DNA of 44,668 nucleotides from DAIOFH01 sp036745875 (GTDB lineage: Bacteria; Planctomycetota; SZUA-567). The DNA lies in the NCBI GenBank assembly GCA_036745875.1, contig DAIOFH010000014.1, positions 1 through 44,668 of the forward strand. The letters are read 5' to 3'. Under the pieces are notes generated by a model, which had not been told where the DNA came from, ran no database searches, and saw nothing but the letters and a program-made list of their open reading frames with translations. Positions within the stretch are counted from its first letter, which is position 1. Each line of letters begins with the position of its first letter. Made by a program: the position numbers and the translations under genes. Positions 25,460 to 34,411 of the stretch are shown in pieces.

Positions 25460-26266
25460 TCAAAACGAATACGGGGAAATCTGCCTCTGGCTGAATTTCT
25501 CCTTGAGGAAATTCAACGTCTTCTGGTGGATCTGGCAGACGCGGCTCTCGGAAAGGTTCAGAACAAGGCCGATCTCCTTGAGGTTGAGGTTTTCATAGTA
25601 ATAGAGCACCAAAACCTTCTTCTCGTCCTCGGACAGTCCGCGCAGGGCGACTTCCTTGATCTCCGCCCGCATCAGCTCGGTCAGCGGATCGGGCGCGCTG
25701 GTGTCGGGGAGCATTTCGATGGGGCCGACCTCGTTGTCGTCCGAATCGTCCCATTTGCGGTCGAGGGATACCATCGACTTGATCTGGACCTTCTGGAGCA
25801 GGTCCTCGTATTCTTCCGCGTCGAGGCCGAGGTGTTCGGCCATTTCCTCTTCCGTGGGCTGGCGGCCCAGTTCGACTTCCAGCGTTTCCCTGGCCTTTTT
25901 GACCTGGTTGACCTTCTGCCTGAGCTGCCTGGACGGCCAGTCGAGGCGGCGCAATTCGTCGCGGATAGCTCCCGAGATGCGCAGGTTGCAGTAGGTCGAA
26001 AACTTGACGCCCTCGTTCGGGTTGAACTTGCGGATGGCGTCAAGAAGCCCGAAATTACCGTAGCTGATCAAGTCCTGGACGTCGAGATGGGTGGGAAAAT
26101 GCTTCGCCATCCTCTCGGCCGTCTGGAACACCAGCGGCAGGTAATTCTCGATCAGTCGGCTGCGGACATCGTCGTCTTTTGTTCTGACGTAGATATCCCA
26201 AAGCTCGGCCTCCTCCTTTTCCCCCAAGGGCGGCGGCAGAGTGTAGCCTTCTACATATTCGTTCAT
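25460..26266 (-). CDS. fliA: Flagellar sigma factor (FliA/WhiG, sigma-28 type)
   Basis: This 268-residue alternative sigma factor should direct RNA polymerase to late flagellar and chemotaxis promoters. Region 2 is clear (LIENYLPLVFQTAERMAKHF, then DLISYGNFGLLDAIRKFNP and FSTYCNLRISGAIRDELRR). Region 3 (WPSRQLRQKVNQV, RQPTEEEMAEHLGLD) and region 4 with its helix-turn-helix (LNLKEIGLVLNLSESRVCQI) follow. The length and the DWPSR block match the FliA/WhiG/SigD group. A strong GGAGGTTGTT site fixes the ATG. It is preceded on the transcript by an AT-rich repeat-hairpin region and orf104. Confidence 0.95.
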   Translation of the reverse strand: MNEYVEGYTLPPPLGEKEEAELWDIYVRTKDDDVRSRLIENYLPLVFQTAERMAKHFPTHLDVQDLISYGNFGLLDAIRKFNPNEGVKFSTYCNLRISGAIRDELRRLDWPSRQLRQKVNQVKKARETLEVELGRQPTEEEMAEHLGLDAEEYEDLLQKVQIKSMVSLDRKWDDSDDNEVGPIEMLPDTSAPDPLTELMRAEIKEVALRGLSEDEKKVLVLYYYENLNLKEIGLVLNLSESRVCQIHQKTLNFLKEKFSQRQISPYSF

Positions 26267-26337
26267 AACAACCTCCTAACAGGTGTAAAACGCAATTGGT
26301 TGGCCTGCATCCCCCGCCAACCACTTCCCCAATATTT

Positions 26338-26407
26338 TAGATTTATGACTTATGATTCATGATTTTTTAGTTCGCAAAATCTCAAATCATAAATCCGAAA
26401 TCATAAA
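26338..26407. repeat. AT-rich imperfect hairpin with repeated ATTTATGATTT units
   Basis: On the minus strand two direct copies of ATTTATGATTT (about 26407-26383) are followed, after a short spacer, by related inverted units (AATCATGAATCATAAGTC, then ATAAATC). The two sides can fold into a long, imperfect, AT-rich hairpin. It lies in the gap between orf104 and fliA. Confidence 0.6.
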
Positions 26408-26722
26408 TTACTCGCGCTCCGACGGTTCGAGCGCCATGCTCATGACCCTGTCGTAATTGGCCTTGGCGCGGAATTTCTTTTCCATTTCCCTGCCCCGGCG
26501 TTCGACCATGACTTCCTGCACCAGGGCGATGCCCAAGGTCGACACGAAAAAACCAAGCATAAGGAAGGCAATCGTGAGGTAGATCCCGATTTCCCAGGCC
26601 TTCTCGGCGGACATCACCTGGTCGGTCGAAAGATCGGAAAACCAGCGGTGGTACAGCCAGCTTCCCAGAAAAATGACCATCCCCATAATGGAGAAAAATC
26701 CGCCCAGCTTTTTGACCATCAT
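26408..26722 (-). CDS. Small two-span membrane protein in the flagellar operon (orf104)
   Basis: The 104-residue product has two predicted membrane segments (residues about 8-25, FFSIMGMVIFLGSWLY, and about 46-70, GIYLTIAFLMLGFFVSTLGI). It ends in a basic, charged cytoplasmic tail (VERRGREMEKKFRAKANYDR). Its ATG overlaps the flhF stop (ATGA), so translation is coupled to flhF. It occupies the place where many bacteria carry flhG (a MinD-like ATPase). I do not recognise the family; a role in flagellar placement or export is inferred only from position. Confidence 0.75.
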   Translation of the reverse strand: MMVKKLGGFFSIMGMVIFLGSWLYHRWFSDLSTDQVMSAEKAWEIGIYLTIAFLMLGFFVSTLGIALVQEVMVERRGREMEKKFRAKANYDRVMSMALEPSERE

Positions 26723-28104
26723 ACGACTTCATCTCCACCCTTGTCGAAGACGCGGGACAGCGACCCGCCCGGCCTGTTCATGACGGCGAGGCGATTGCCG
26801 TCGACGCCGGAAATACCCCCTTCCTCGACCTGATATTTGCCCATGACCAGGCCGGCAAGTATGTGGCTGTCCGCCGACACCAGGGATTCCGTGTATTTCT
26901 GCCCGGTCGTAACATACGACAATCCCTCGGCAAGTTTCGAGGCCATGTTGAACAACGCGCCGTGTGTGGCGTTTTCATCCAGTTTGGTGAAGATGATCCT
27001 GTCAAACCCCACCTGCTTAAACCTGGCCACCGTTTCAAAAACCGCCTTTTCGGACGCGCCCGTGGTCAAAGTGAGGTGCACCTCGTGTGGATCCGCAGCC
27101 CTCACAACCCTGGCGAGTTCGTCCAGCCCTTCCCTGTCCCTTGGCGATCGCCCCCCCGTATCGACAAGGATCAGGTCGAGCCCTGCCATCGAACGGACGA
27201 TACGACCGACATGCTCAGGGCTGTCGGCGGATTCGGCAGGGATGCCCATTATGTGGCCGAGGTTTTTCAACTGGCTGTCCGCGCCGGGCCTGGTTCGGTC
27301 CTCATTGATAAGGCCGACGGATTTCTTCATGCGCACAGTAAAGTCGACCGCCAATTTGGCGATAGTCGTCGACTTGCCGACGCCCGTCGGCCCAATAAGG
27401 GCGACAACCGTGGGCCTGCCGTCGTCGTGCAAAAGAATCGGGCCGGCAGCAGGGATGCGCCTGGCGACCGCTTCGCAGAGTTCCTCCCTTACAGCCTGCG
27501 GATCGACCGGACCGTCTTTGTTTTCTATCCCCTCCACCAACTCCCGCGCCAGTTCCTCCGCCATGTCGGAGTCAACGAGCTGGTTGTACTGGTCCAGGAG
27601 AGGCGCATCGACTTTCGGTAGGCCGCCCCGTGCCTGGATAGCCATCATGCGGTAGAATTCCTCCCGCAGCTCATCCTTTTCCCTATTGGAGCGTTCGACC
27701 GCGCGTTTCAAATCGTCCAGCTTGCCCGCTATCCCGGAGGCGGATTCTCCGATTTCCACCTTGGGCACGGCCTGAGGCGGAATGGCCCGCTTCTCGGCCT
27801 GCTCGAGCGCCTTGGCATATGTCTTGTTCAGAAGATGGCCCGGCGCCACAAAACTTGTGCTGCCAATCGGCTTGGCCGGCGGCGCTTTCGGTTCCGCATC
27901 CGGGTCGTTCACCGCCACTTCCAGCTCGACCTCGATGGAATCCCCGCCCAGTTTGCCCGCCGTCAACTTGGAAAACAGGTTTTCCATTTTCACGTTACGG
28001 CGGCTGACCACACTGATGTTTTTGCCAAGCTTGGCCTTTGCTTTGTTGATAGCATCAGTGCAGGTCTTCCCCCTGAAGACATGAGTCCTGTGTTTTTTCG
28101 CCAT
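26719..28104 (-). CDS. flhF: FlhF, SRP-type GTPase for flagellar placement
   Basis: FlhF is a signal-recognition-particle-family GTPase that sets the site and number of flagella. The 461-residue product has the N-terminal basic domain (RTHVFRGKTCTDAINKAKAK), a variable linker, a helical N domain and the GTPase domain. The latter carries GPTGVGKSTT (P-loop), DRTRPGADSQL (SRP-type motif II, with Thr-Tyr of the usual DTYR replaced), VDTGGRSPRD and TKLDE. It lies 67 bases downstream of flhA and overlaps orf104. Its usual partner FlhG is not encoded next to it. Confidence 0.94.
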   Translation of the reverse strand: MAKKHRTHVFRGKTCTDAINKAKAKLGKNISVVSRRNVKMENLFSKLTAGKLGGDSIEVELEVAVNDPDAEPKAPPAKPIGSTSFVAPGHLLNKTYAKALEQAEKRAIPPQAVPKVEIGESASGIAGKLDDLKRAVERSNREKDELREEFYRMMAIQARGGLPKVDAPLLDQYNQLVDSDMAEELARELVEGIENKDGPVDPQAVREELCEAVARRIPAAGPILLHDDGRPTVVALIGPTGVGKSTTIAKLAVDFTVRMKKSVGLINEDRTRPGADSQLKNLGHIMGIPAESADSPEHVGRIVRSMAGLDLILVDTGGRSPRDREGLDELARVVRAADPHEVHLTLTTGASEKAVFETVARFKQVGFDRIIFTKLDENATHGALFNMASKLAEGLSYVTTGQKYTESLVSADSHILAGLVMGKYQVEEGGISGVDGNRLAVMNRPGGSLSRVFDKGGDEVV

Positions 28105-28171
28105 AATCTATTTTTCCCTACCCCCTGGCCGGCTCCCCATTCGCCGGCTCTTTTAGTTATTCATCATACTA

Positions 28172-30385
28172 TCATACGTTCAAGTCCGCCTTGACCATGC
28201 CGATGGAAATAGGCTCGTAATCCTGCAGCACTTCGTTGTACGACATCACGGCAAGCATCGGCAGCCGCGCCAGAGTCATGCGCTTGATATGCATGCGGAC
28301 CTGCGGTCCTGTGAGCAGGAGCGGGTTGTAGCCTGATTGGACCTGCTTTTGCACCTCTTCCGAAATCGCCTCGATGAGCCGCTGGCTCGCCGCCGGACGG
28401 AGCGTGAGGAACGAACCACTGTCCGTGTGCTCGATGCGCTGCTGAAGCTGCTCTTCCAGCCGTGGATCGAAGGTGACGACATTCAGCTTCTTCGTTCCCG
28501 GAATGGCGTATTCATTGCACAGCCAGCGCTTCAGGGAGTTCCTGGCGAATTCCGTGAGGATGTCCGGGTCCTTGGTGCGGCGGCCGACATCGGCGAGCAC
28601 GTCCAGGATGGCCGCTAGGTTGCGGATGGAAATCTTTTCCTGGAGAAGGTTCTGCAAGACTTTCTGGATGTCGGTGATGGAAAGGACCTTGTCCAGGACT
28701 TCCTCGACGGTGCCGGGGGAATATTCCTTCACGGCGTCCAGTAGCTTCCGGACCTCGTCCTTGGTGAGGAGTTCCGGCGCGCGCTGCTTGATGACTTCGG
28801 TCAGATGCGTCGCAACGACCGTTTCCGCGTCAACCACGGTATAGCCGACGCGTTCTGCATATTCGCGGTTGCCGGCGGAAATCCACACGGCAGGCATGCC
28901 GAAGGCAGGTTCGACCGTTTCCTCGCCGTCCAGTTTTTCCGTGGCCGCGCCGGAGTCGATGGCCAGGAACGAGTCCGGCTCCGCCGTCCCCTGCGCCACC
29001 GGAGCGCCGTGGATCTTCACCACGTATTCGTTCGCCTCCAACTGGATGTTGTCGCGGATGCGGATCGGGGGAACGATGATGCCGAGTTCCAGCGCCAATT
29101 GCTGCCTGATCATCTGGACGCGCGCCAACAGCCCTCCGCCGCCGGATTGCTGACTGTCGACAAGCGGCACGACGCCATAGCCGACCTCCAATTCCATAGC
29201 ATCGACCTTGAGAAGGTTTTCGACCTTTTCCGGTTCGGCGGGACGGGTGGCCTCTTCCTGTGCGGCCGCTTCGGCCTGTTCGCGCGTTTCGACTTCCTTC
29301 GTGGCGACGCTCCTCCTGGCGATGAACCAGAATGCGAAGCAGAGGGCGGAGAGGATCAACAGCGGCGTCGGCGGGAACGGCGTCAAACCGATGAGACCTG
29401 AGAGGCCGATCGTAGCCATGAGAATCGCGGCAAAGGCGATGGGCTTGTGCTGGCCGAACATCTGGCCGAGAAGTTCGCCGCCGAATTCGGTGCGCCCCGC
29501 GGAACGCGTGACCAGGAGGCCGGAGCCGACGCTAATGAGGAGCGCCGGGATCTGCGAGGAAAGACCGTCGCCAATGGTGAGGATGGTATAGACCTGCGCG
29601 GCGTCGACAAATGACATACCGTGGATGAGGATGCCGATGACGAAACCGACGGTGATGTTGATGACCGTCATGATGATGCCGGCGATGGTGTCGCCCTGCA
29701 CGAATTTGGCGGCGCCGTCCATCGCACCATAGAAGTCGGCGAGCTGCTGGACCTCGAGGCGGCGACGCTTCGCTTCCTGTTCGTCAATGAGACCGGCGTT
29801 CAGGTCGGCGTCGATTGCCATCTGCTTGCCTGGCATGGCGTCCAAGGTAAAGCGTGCCGCGACTTCAGCGATACGGGTCGCGCCCTTGGTGATAACCAGG
29901 AACTGCACAAGGACGAGAATGACGAAAATGGTGACGCCGACCGCCAGCGAGTCGAGACTGACGACGCCAACGCCGCCGCCGCCGACAAACGTGCCAAAAG
30001 TCGCGATCAGTTCGCCTGCCGCGCCGACGCCTTCTCTTCCCCGGGCAAGGATGAGTCGCGTCGTTGAGATGTTCAATGCAAGCCGGAACAGTGTCATGAC
30101 CAAAAGGACGGACGGGAAGGTGCTGAAATTCAAAGGCTGTTCGACATAGATGGTCATCAGCAGGATGATGAGGGCGAGGAGTATGTTCAGACCGATTAGG
30201 AGGTCCATGATGAATGGCGGCAGGGGCATGATCATGATGGACAGGGCGGAGACGACGAAAAGAGCGATAAAGACGTTGCGGTTGTTGCGGAATACGGTCA
30301 GAAGCTTTGTCTGGATAAATCCGGACAAAGCATTTCCTTGACCCTTATTCTTGGCAGCGCCAGCTGTCCTCGCACCCGCAGTCAT
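28172..30385 (-). CDS. flhA: FlhA, flagellar type III export gate protein
   Basis: FlhA forms the nonameric ring of the flagellar export gate and couples proton flow to export. The 737-residue product has about eight N-terminal membrane spans. The family signature RFTLDAMPGKQMAIDADLNA lies in the first cytoplasmic loop, and a large C-terminal cytoplasmic domain binds chaperone-substrate complexes (from about residue 375; VVDAETVVATHLTEVI and LTLARLPMLAVMSYNEV are typical). Between the membrane part and the C-domain is an Ala/Glu-rich linker. It is placed between flhB and flhF in the usual order. Confidence 0.97.
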   Translation of the reverse strand: MTAGARTAGAAKNKGQGNALSGFIQTKLLTVFRNNRNVFIALFVVSALSIMIMPLPPFIMDLLIGLNILLALIILLMTIYVEQPLNFSTFPSVLLVMTLFRLALNISTTRLILARGREGVGAAGELIATFGTFVGGGGVGVVSLDSLAVGVTIFVILVLVQFLVITKGATRIAEVAARFTLDAMPGKQMAIDADLNAGLIDEQEAKRRRLEVQQLADFYGAMDGAAKFVQGDTIAGIIMTVINITVGFVIGILIHGMSFVDAAQVYTILTIGDGLSSQIPALLISVGSGLLVTRSAGRTEFGGELLGQMFGQHKPIAFAAILMATIGLSGLIGLTPFPPTPLLILSALCFAFWFIARRSVATKEVETREQAEAAAQEEATRPAEPEKVENLLKVDAMELEVGYGVVPLVDSQQSGGGGLLARVQMIRQQLALELGIIVPPIRIRDNIQLEANEYVVKIHGAPVAQGTAEPDSFLAIDSGAATEKLDGEETVEPAFGMPAVWISAGNREYAERVGYTVVDAETVVATHLTEVIKQRAPELLTKDEVRKLLDAVKEYSPGTVEEVLDKVLSITDIQKVLQNLLQEKISIRNLAAILDVLADVGRRTKDPDILTEFARNSLKRWLCNEYAIPGTKKLNVVTFDPRLEEQLQQRIEHTDSGSFLTLRPAASQRLIEAISEEVQKQVQSGYNPLLLTGPQVRMHIKRMTLARLPMLAVMSYNEVLQDYEPISIGMVKADLNV

Positions 30386-30432
30386 GTTTTCGTGTTTACC
30401 TTTCCATTCAGGTTATTACCGCACTATTCAAT

Positions 30433-31539
30433 TTATCCCGCAAAGCGTTCGTTCCCAGCTCCGGCGGCTCCCGGTGCATATTTGTCCTTCATGACAAAAG
30501 CCAGGATTTCCGCCACGGCGGGGAAAAGCTCGGCCGGGATTTCCTCGCCGACTTCGGCCATCTTGAACAACTGCCTCGCCAGGGGCGGATTGGATATCGT
30601 GGGCACCCTGGCATCCCTTGCAGCTTCGATAATTTTCAAGGCGATCCTGTCTTTGCCCTTTGCCACCACGACAGGGGCAGCCATCGTTTCCGGCTTGTAC
30701 GACAGCGCCACGGCAAAGTGGGTCGGGTTCCTTACCACCACCTCCGCCTGGGGAACTTCGTTCATCATGCGCTGCTGCGCCATCTGCATCTGGATTTGGC
30801 GGCGTTTCTGCTTGACCTTGGGGTCGCCTTCCATCTGCTTGTATTCCTCCTTGATTTCCTGTTTGGTCATCTTGAGGTCTTTGATGTATTTCTGCTTCTG
30901 GTACCAATAATCGATGACGCCGAGGATGAACAGGAGAACAGCAAGCTTCAGGGCCAAATCCAGAACCACCCGGCACATCATGATAAACGTTCCCGGCGCT
31001 TCCATCTCCACGATGACGATCACGGACTGGAGCTCGGTGAAAATCGTATGCCAGGCTATCGGCATGATGATCGCCAGCTTGGCGATGTTCATGAGCAGCA
31101 TGACGATGTTTTTCACCGAAAAAAGACGCTTGAAACCGGATACGGGATTCAATTTGTTAAGGTCCAGCTTCAGCGGGTGCGTCGTGAACAAAAGTCCAGT
31201 CTGAATGACATTGGCGATAATCGCCGCAACAAACACCAGGGCCAAAAACGGTATCAGGACGATCAAAAGCCAGAGGAACCAGTCCACGGCATACGGTATG
31301 ATCTCCTTTCGGAAAGGAACATCCAACGTCGGCAGATCAATGGTCAGAATCTTGACGGTAAATGTCATCAGATACTCGGCCATGAAGAATCCGCCGTACT
31401 TCAGCGCGAGAATTCCCCCGATAAGCCCCAGTGCGCCGGTGAGGTCCTTGCTTTTCGGCACATTGCCGCGTTCACGGGCATCGCGCAACTTTTTTGCTGT
31501 GGGTTCTTCAGTTTTTTCGCCACTGCCCTCGGACGACAT
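30433..31539 (-). CDS. flhB: FlhB, flagellar export switch protein
   Basis: FlhB switches export from rod/hook to filament substrates. The 368-residue product begins with the typical charged segment (EKTEEPTAKKLRDARERGNV), has four membrane spans and carries the self-cleaving NPTH motif in the cytoplasmic domain (VVRNPTHFAVAL). It ends with about 15 residues (PGAAGAGNERFAG) beyond the conserved core. It begins 4 bases after the fliR stop on the same strand, so the two are coupled. Confidence 0.97.
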   Translation of the reverse strand: MSSEGSGEKTEEPTAKKLRDARERGNVPKSKDLTGALGLIGGILALKYGGFFMAEYLMTFTVKILTIDLPTLDVPFRKEIIPYAVDWFLWLLIVLIPFLALVFVAAIIANVIQTGLLFTTHPLKLDLNKLNPVSGFKRLFSVKNIVMLLMNIAKLAIIMPIAWHTIFTELQSVIVIVEMEAPGTFIMMCRVVLDLALKLAVLLFILGVIDYWYQKQKYIKDLKMTKQEIKEEYKQMEGDPKVKQKRRQIQMQMAQQRMMNEVPQAEVVVRNPTHFAVALSYKPETMAAPVVVAKGKDRIALKIIEAARDARVPTISNPPLARQLFKMAEVGEEIPAELFPAVAEILAFVMKDKYAPGAAGAGNERFAG

Positions 31540-31542
31540 CTG

Positions 31543-32391
31543 TTATTGCCCCCCCAGCTCGCGGACCATGAACGAAAGATCGACCAGCATCTCCCCCAAA
31601 GGCCCCTCCGGCATCACCGAAAGGTTGAACCGCCAATCCGGCGGCATCAAGGCCTGGCAAATCGCCGGATATATGAAGATCAGGGCCGACAGCCCGAGAA
31701 CCACCCTGAGCGGCATACCCAGGACCATGATGTTCATCTGCGGCATGGTCTTGGTGATAAAGCCTTCGACAACGCTGTTCATCAGCATGATAAGCATAAC
31801 GGGAATCGCCAGTTCCAGGCCCACCACCAAAAGCGCCCTTGCCTGCGCCAGAGACATCCGTAACAACGGGTCGAACGCCGCCTCCGGCAACAACGCCCCG
31901 ATGCCGACAAACTCATAGCTCTGAAAAACGACATAGATATAGACCAGGTGCAAGCCGGCGATAATAAACAGCATCATGGCCAGGTTCATGTTGATGTAAC
32001 CGAGGATCGGCGATTCCTCTCCCGTCGTCGGGTCGAGGACATTGGCCATGGAAAAGCCGATCTGCTGCCCCGCCAGTTCGCCCGCGAGTTGCGCTCCCGT
32101 AAACACCATGGTGGCGAAGATGCCGAGAGCCATGCCGAGGGCGAACTCCTGCCCGGCAAGCAGCCCCAACTGCAACAGGTCCAGGTGCCTCGGGATAGCC
32201 GCCGTCCTCGCGGCGAACGGAACCATGATGAATGAAAAAACGCCGACCAAATAAATCCGGATCTGGGTCGGAAACAAATCCGAAGCGAAAAACGGCGCAA
32301 ACAGGACGATACAGCCGCAGCGGATCAGGACCAGGACAAACACCAAAAACGCCACCAGGATCCTGTTCACCGCAAACATGTCTTCACTCAT
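31543..32391 (-). CDS. fliR: FliR, flagellar export gate protein
   Basis: FliR is a core subunit of the export gate with FliP and FliQ. The product of about 282 residues is almost entirely hydrophobic with about six membrane spans. Family landmarks are RCGCIVLFAPFF at the N-terminus, GQQIGFSMANVLDP in the middle and MVLGMPLRVVLGL towards the end. The ATG at 32391 is preferred to the TTG at 32403. It is flanked by fliQ and flhB. Confidence 0.95.
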   Translation of the reverse strand: MSEDMFAVNRILVAFLVFVLVLIRCGCIVLFAPFFASDLFPTQIRIYLVGVFSFIMVPFAARTAAIPRHLDLLQLGLLAGQEFALGMALGIFATMVFTGAQLAGELAGQQIGFSMANVLDPTTGEESPILGYINMNLAMMLFIIAGLHLVYIYVVFQSYEFVGIGALLPEAAFDPLLRMSLAQARALLVVGLELAIPVMLIMLMNSVVEGFITKTMPQMNIMVLGMPLRVVLGLSALIFIYPAICQALMPPDWRFNLSVMPEGPLGEMLVDLSFMVRELGGQ

Positions 32392-32435
32392 GACGACATC
32401 CAATTACTGCCTGAACTTTTCGCAACGCTCCCGGT

Positions 32436-32708
32436 TCAATAAAAACTTGAAAACATCCGCATGGTCTCGTAATAGTATTCGGACATAGTATCTATCAGCC
32501 ACGGCAGGGAAAGCGCCACCACCCCCACCACGCAGATCAACTTCGGGACAAAGGTCAAAGTCATTTCCTGGATACTGGTCACCGTCTGGACCAGGGAAAT
32601 GGCGACGCCGACAACCAGCGCGGTCAACAGCGTCGGCATTGCCATCATCAGGCACATCCACAACATCTGCAACGCCACATCAATTATGTCCTGGACATCG
32701 GGTATCAT
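32436..32708 (-). CDS. fliQ: FliQ, flagellar export gate protein
   Basis: FliQ is a two-span subunit of the export gate. The 90-residue product has the family pattern: a first span (MLWMCLMMAMPTLLTALVVG), the loop VQTVTSIQEMTLTFVPKLIC and a second span (VVGVVALSLPWLIDTMSEYY). A clear ribosome binding site (GGAAGGATGCC) precedes the ATG. It lies between fliP and fliR with about 30-base gaps. Confidence 0.96.
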   Translation of the reverse strand: MIPDVQDIIDVALQMLWMCLMMAMPTLLTALVVGVAISLVQTVTSIQEMTLTFVPKLICVVGVVALSLPWLIDTMSEYYYETMRMFSSFY

Positions 32709-32738
32709 GGCATCCTTCCGGTAAATTGTTCATTATGG

Positions 32739-33719
32739 TTACGGTTGCGTTATTGCCGAGGGGAGCATTCCTTCCAGTAGCGTCGGCGGAAAACTCACAA
32801 TCAATCCCTCGAACAACAGTCGCCAGCCGTCCACGATGACGAACAGAATAATCTTGAACGGCAACGAAATCATCGTCGGCGGCAGCATCATCATGCCCAT
32901 GGCCATGAGAACGGATGATATCACCACGTCCAACACCAAAAACGGCAGATAGAGCAAAAAGCCCATCCAGAACGCGCGCTTCAGTTCGGAACAGATAAAC
33001 GCCGGTATCAAGGCACTTGTCGGCACATCCGATGGTCGCAATCGCCCCTGCGCCTCCAGGGCTGCGGCGTCCGGCATCCCGGCCGCGCCCATGAAAAAAT
33101 ACAGTTCCTCATTCCCCTGGTTGGCGGCAAGGCATTCGAACATGAACTTGCGAATCGGAGCCATGCTGCGCTCGATCGCCTCCGCCTGCCTGAGTCGGCG
33201 CCATTCGCCGGGGGTCGTTTCCACCAGTTCACCGTTGACGTATGGCGCTATGCCGCCATCCCATGAAGCTTTCCATGTCGGCCACATGATGAAAAAAGTC
33301 AGGAACAACGACAGCGCCACCAGCACCTGGTCGGGCGGCAAAGTGTTTGTGCCCAGCGCCCTCCTGACGAAACCCACCACAACCATGATGCGTAGAAAGC
33401 TCGTCATCATGATGAGAATACCGGGGGCAAGGGTCAAAATCGTCAGGAAAATGGCGATCTGCAGCATCGACGACAGCTGCTCGGCGTTTTCCATCGGTAC
33501 TATGCTGCCGTTCTGGATGGTCGGGAGCGGCAAATACAACAACCCGTCCTCGTATGGGCTGCCCCGCGGTATGGCGGGAACAAAGTCCATCTCGCTGCCG
33601 CCGGACAAGTCCAATGGCGGACGCGGCTCGCGGGGAGCGGTGTCGGAATCGGCGGCAAAAGCCGGATTTACGGTTAAAGTTGAAAAAAGCAGCGCAAAAA
33701 AAATCGCCGCGCCCCTCAT
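32739..33719 (-). CDS. fliP: FliP, flagellar export gate protein
   Basis: FliP forms the pentameric core of the export gate. The 326-residue product starts with a signal peptide (MRGAAIFFALLFSTLTVNPA), has membrane segments including LQIAIFLTILTLAPGILIMM and the family signature FLRIMVVVGFVRRALGTN, and ends with VDGWRLLFEGLIVSF. It is longer than the common 245-residue forms. The extra length lies in the N-terminal leader (to about residue 80) and in the segment after the second span, which includes GMPDAAALEAQGRLRPSDVP. It overlaps no gene and is followed by fliQ. Confidence 0.95.
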   Translation of the reverse strand: MRGAAIFFALLFSTLTVNPAFAADSDTAPREPRPPLDLSGGSEMDFVPAIPRGSPYEDGLLYLPLPTIQNGSIVPMENAEQLSSMLQIAIFLTILTLAPGILIMMTSFLRIMVVVGFVRRALGTNTLPPDQVLVALSLFLTFFIMWPTWKASWDGGIAPYVNGELVETTPGEWRRLRQAEAIERSMAPIRKFMFECLAANQGNEELYFFMGAAGMPDAAALEAQGRLRPSDVPTSALIPAFICSELKRAFWMGFLLYLPFLVLDVVISSVLMAMGMMMLPPTMISLPFKIILFVIVDGWRLLFEGLIVSFPPTLLEGMLPSAITQP

Positions 33720-33727
33720 ACCCTTGA

Positions 33728-34411
33728 TTATTCGCTCCTTATCCTGTTGCGAAGTTCGCTGATGTCGTCGGCAAGCGCTTCGGCGCGACTGTCAAGTTCC
33801 CCGGCCGCTTCCGCCTGGTGCGCTTCAATAACGTGGTGCTGAAACAGCTTGGCAAACATACTCCTCCCGGCTTCCGTCTTCGGACGCGCGTGTTCGAGGA
33901 TTTCAGTTACTTCGACCTCGTTGTCGATTTCCGTCAGGGGGGTTATCTCGTCCGCCGTCACCCCGACTACTAGGACGCGCCGGCCAACCCGTATCAGCGA
34001 CACGAAGCGCCGCTGGTCGAGATGAGTCCGCCCAAGCACCTCCAGGGCCGGGTGACTGAAAAACTGCTTGTGGCCCGGCACATAGCGCTTGAAGATCCAA
34101 ATGACAAAAAAGAAAATGCCGCAGATGACTAAAACATAGAACAGAACGGAGAAGATAGACGGCGCTCCGGAACGCGACTGCCGCATCTGCTGCCTGTTGT
34201 TGGTAGGAAATGAAAGGGGAGTTTCTTCAAATTCGGCGTTCGGGGTTGCGGGAGTCTGTACGGACGGGCGGTCCTGACGGGTTGGAGCGGTTCCGTTGCC
34301 GTTGCGGGAGCCTGTATTGGCCTGAACTGCGTCCGCCGCAGCGGCAGGCGCAACCAGTACCACCGCCATGAAAATGGCAGCAGCGGCCAAAACAATCCCC
34401 CTAATCGACAT
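33728..34411 (-). CDS. fliO: FliO-like flagellar export assembly protein
   Basis: FliO aids assembly of the FliP ring. The likely start is the ATG at 34411, which gives a signal peptide (MSIRGIVLAAAAIFMAVVLV) and 227 residues. A longer open frame to 35083 runs antisense through the divergent lipoprotein gene and is not believable. After a low-complexity periplasmic region comes the single membrane span (SVLFYVLVICGIFFFVIWIF) and the FliO core with LEVLGRTHLDQRRFVSLIRVG and RVLVVGVTADEI. A charged helical tail follows. It is the first gene of the flagellar block, 8 bases before fliP. Confidence 0.88.
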   Translation of the reverse strand: MSIRGIVLAAAAIFMAVVLVAPAAAADAVQANTGSRNGNGTAPTRQDRPSVQTPATPNAEFEETPLSFPTNNRQQMRQSRSGAPSIFSVLFYVLVICGIFFFVIWIFKRYVPGHKQFFSHPALEVLGRTHLDQRRFVSLIRVGRRVLVVGVTADEITPLTEIDNEVEVTEILEHARPKTEAGRSMFAKLFQHHVIEAHQAEAAGELDSRAEALADDISELRNRIRSE

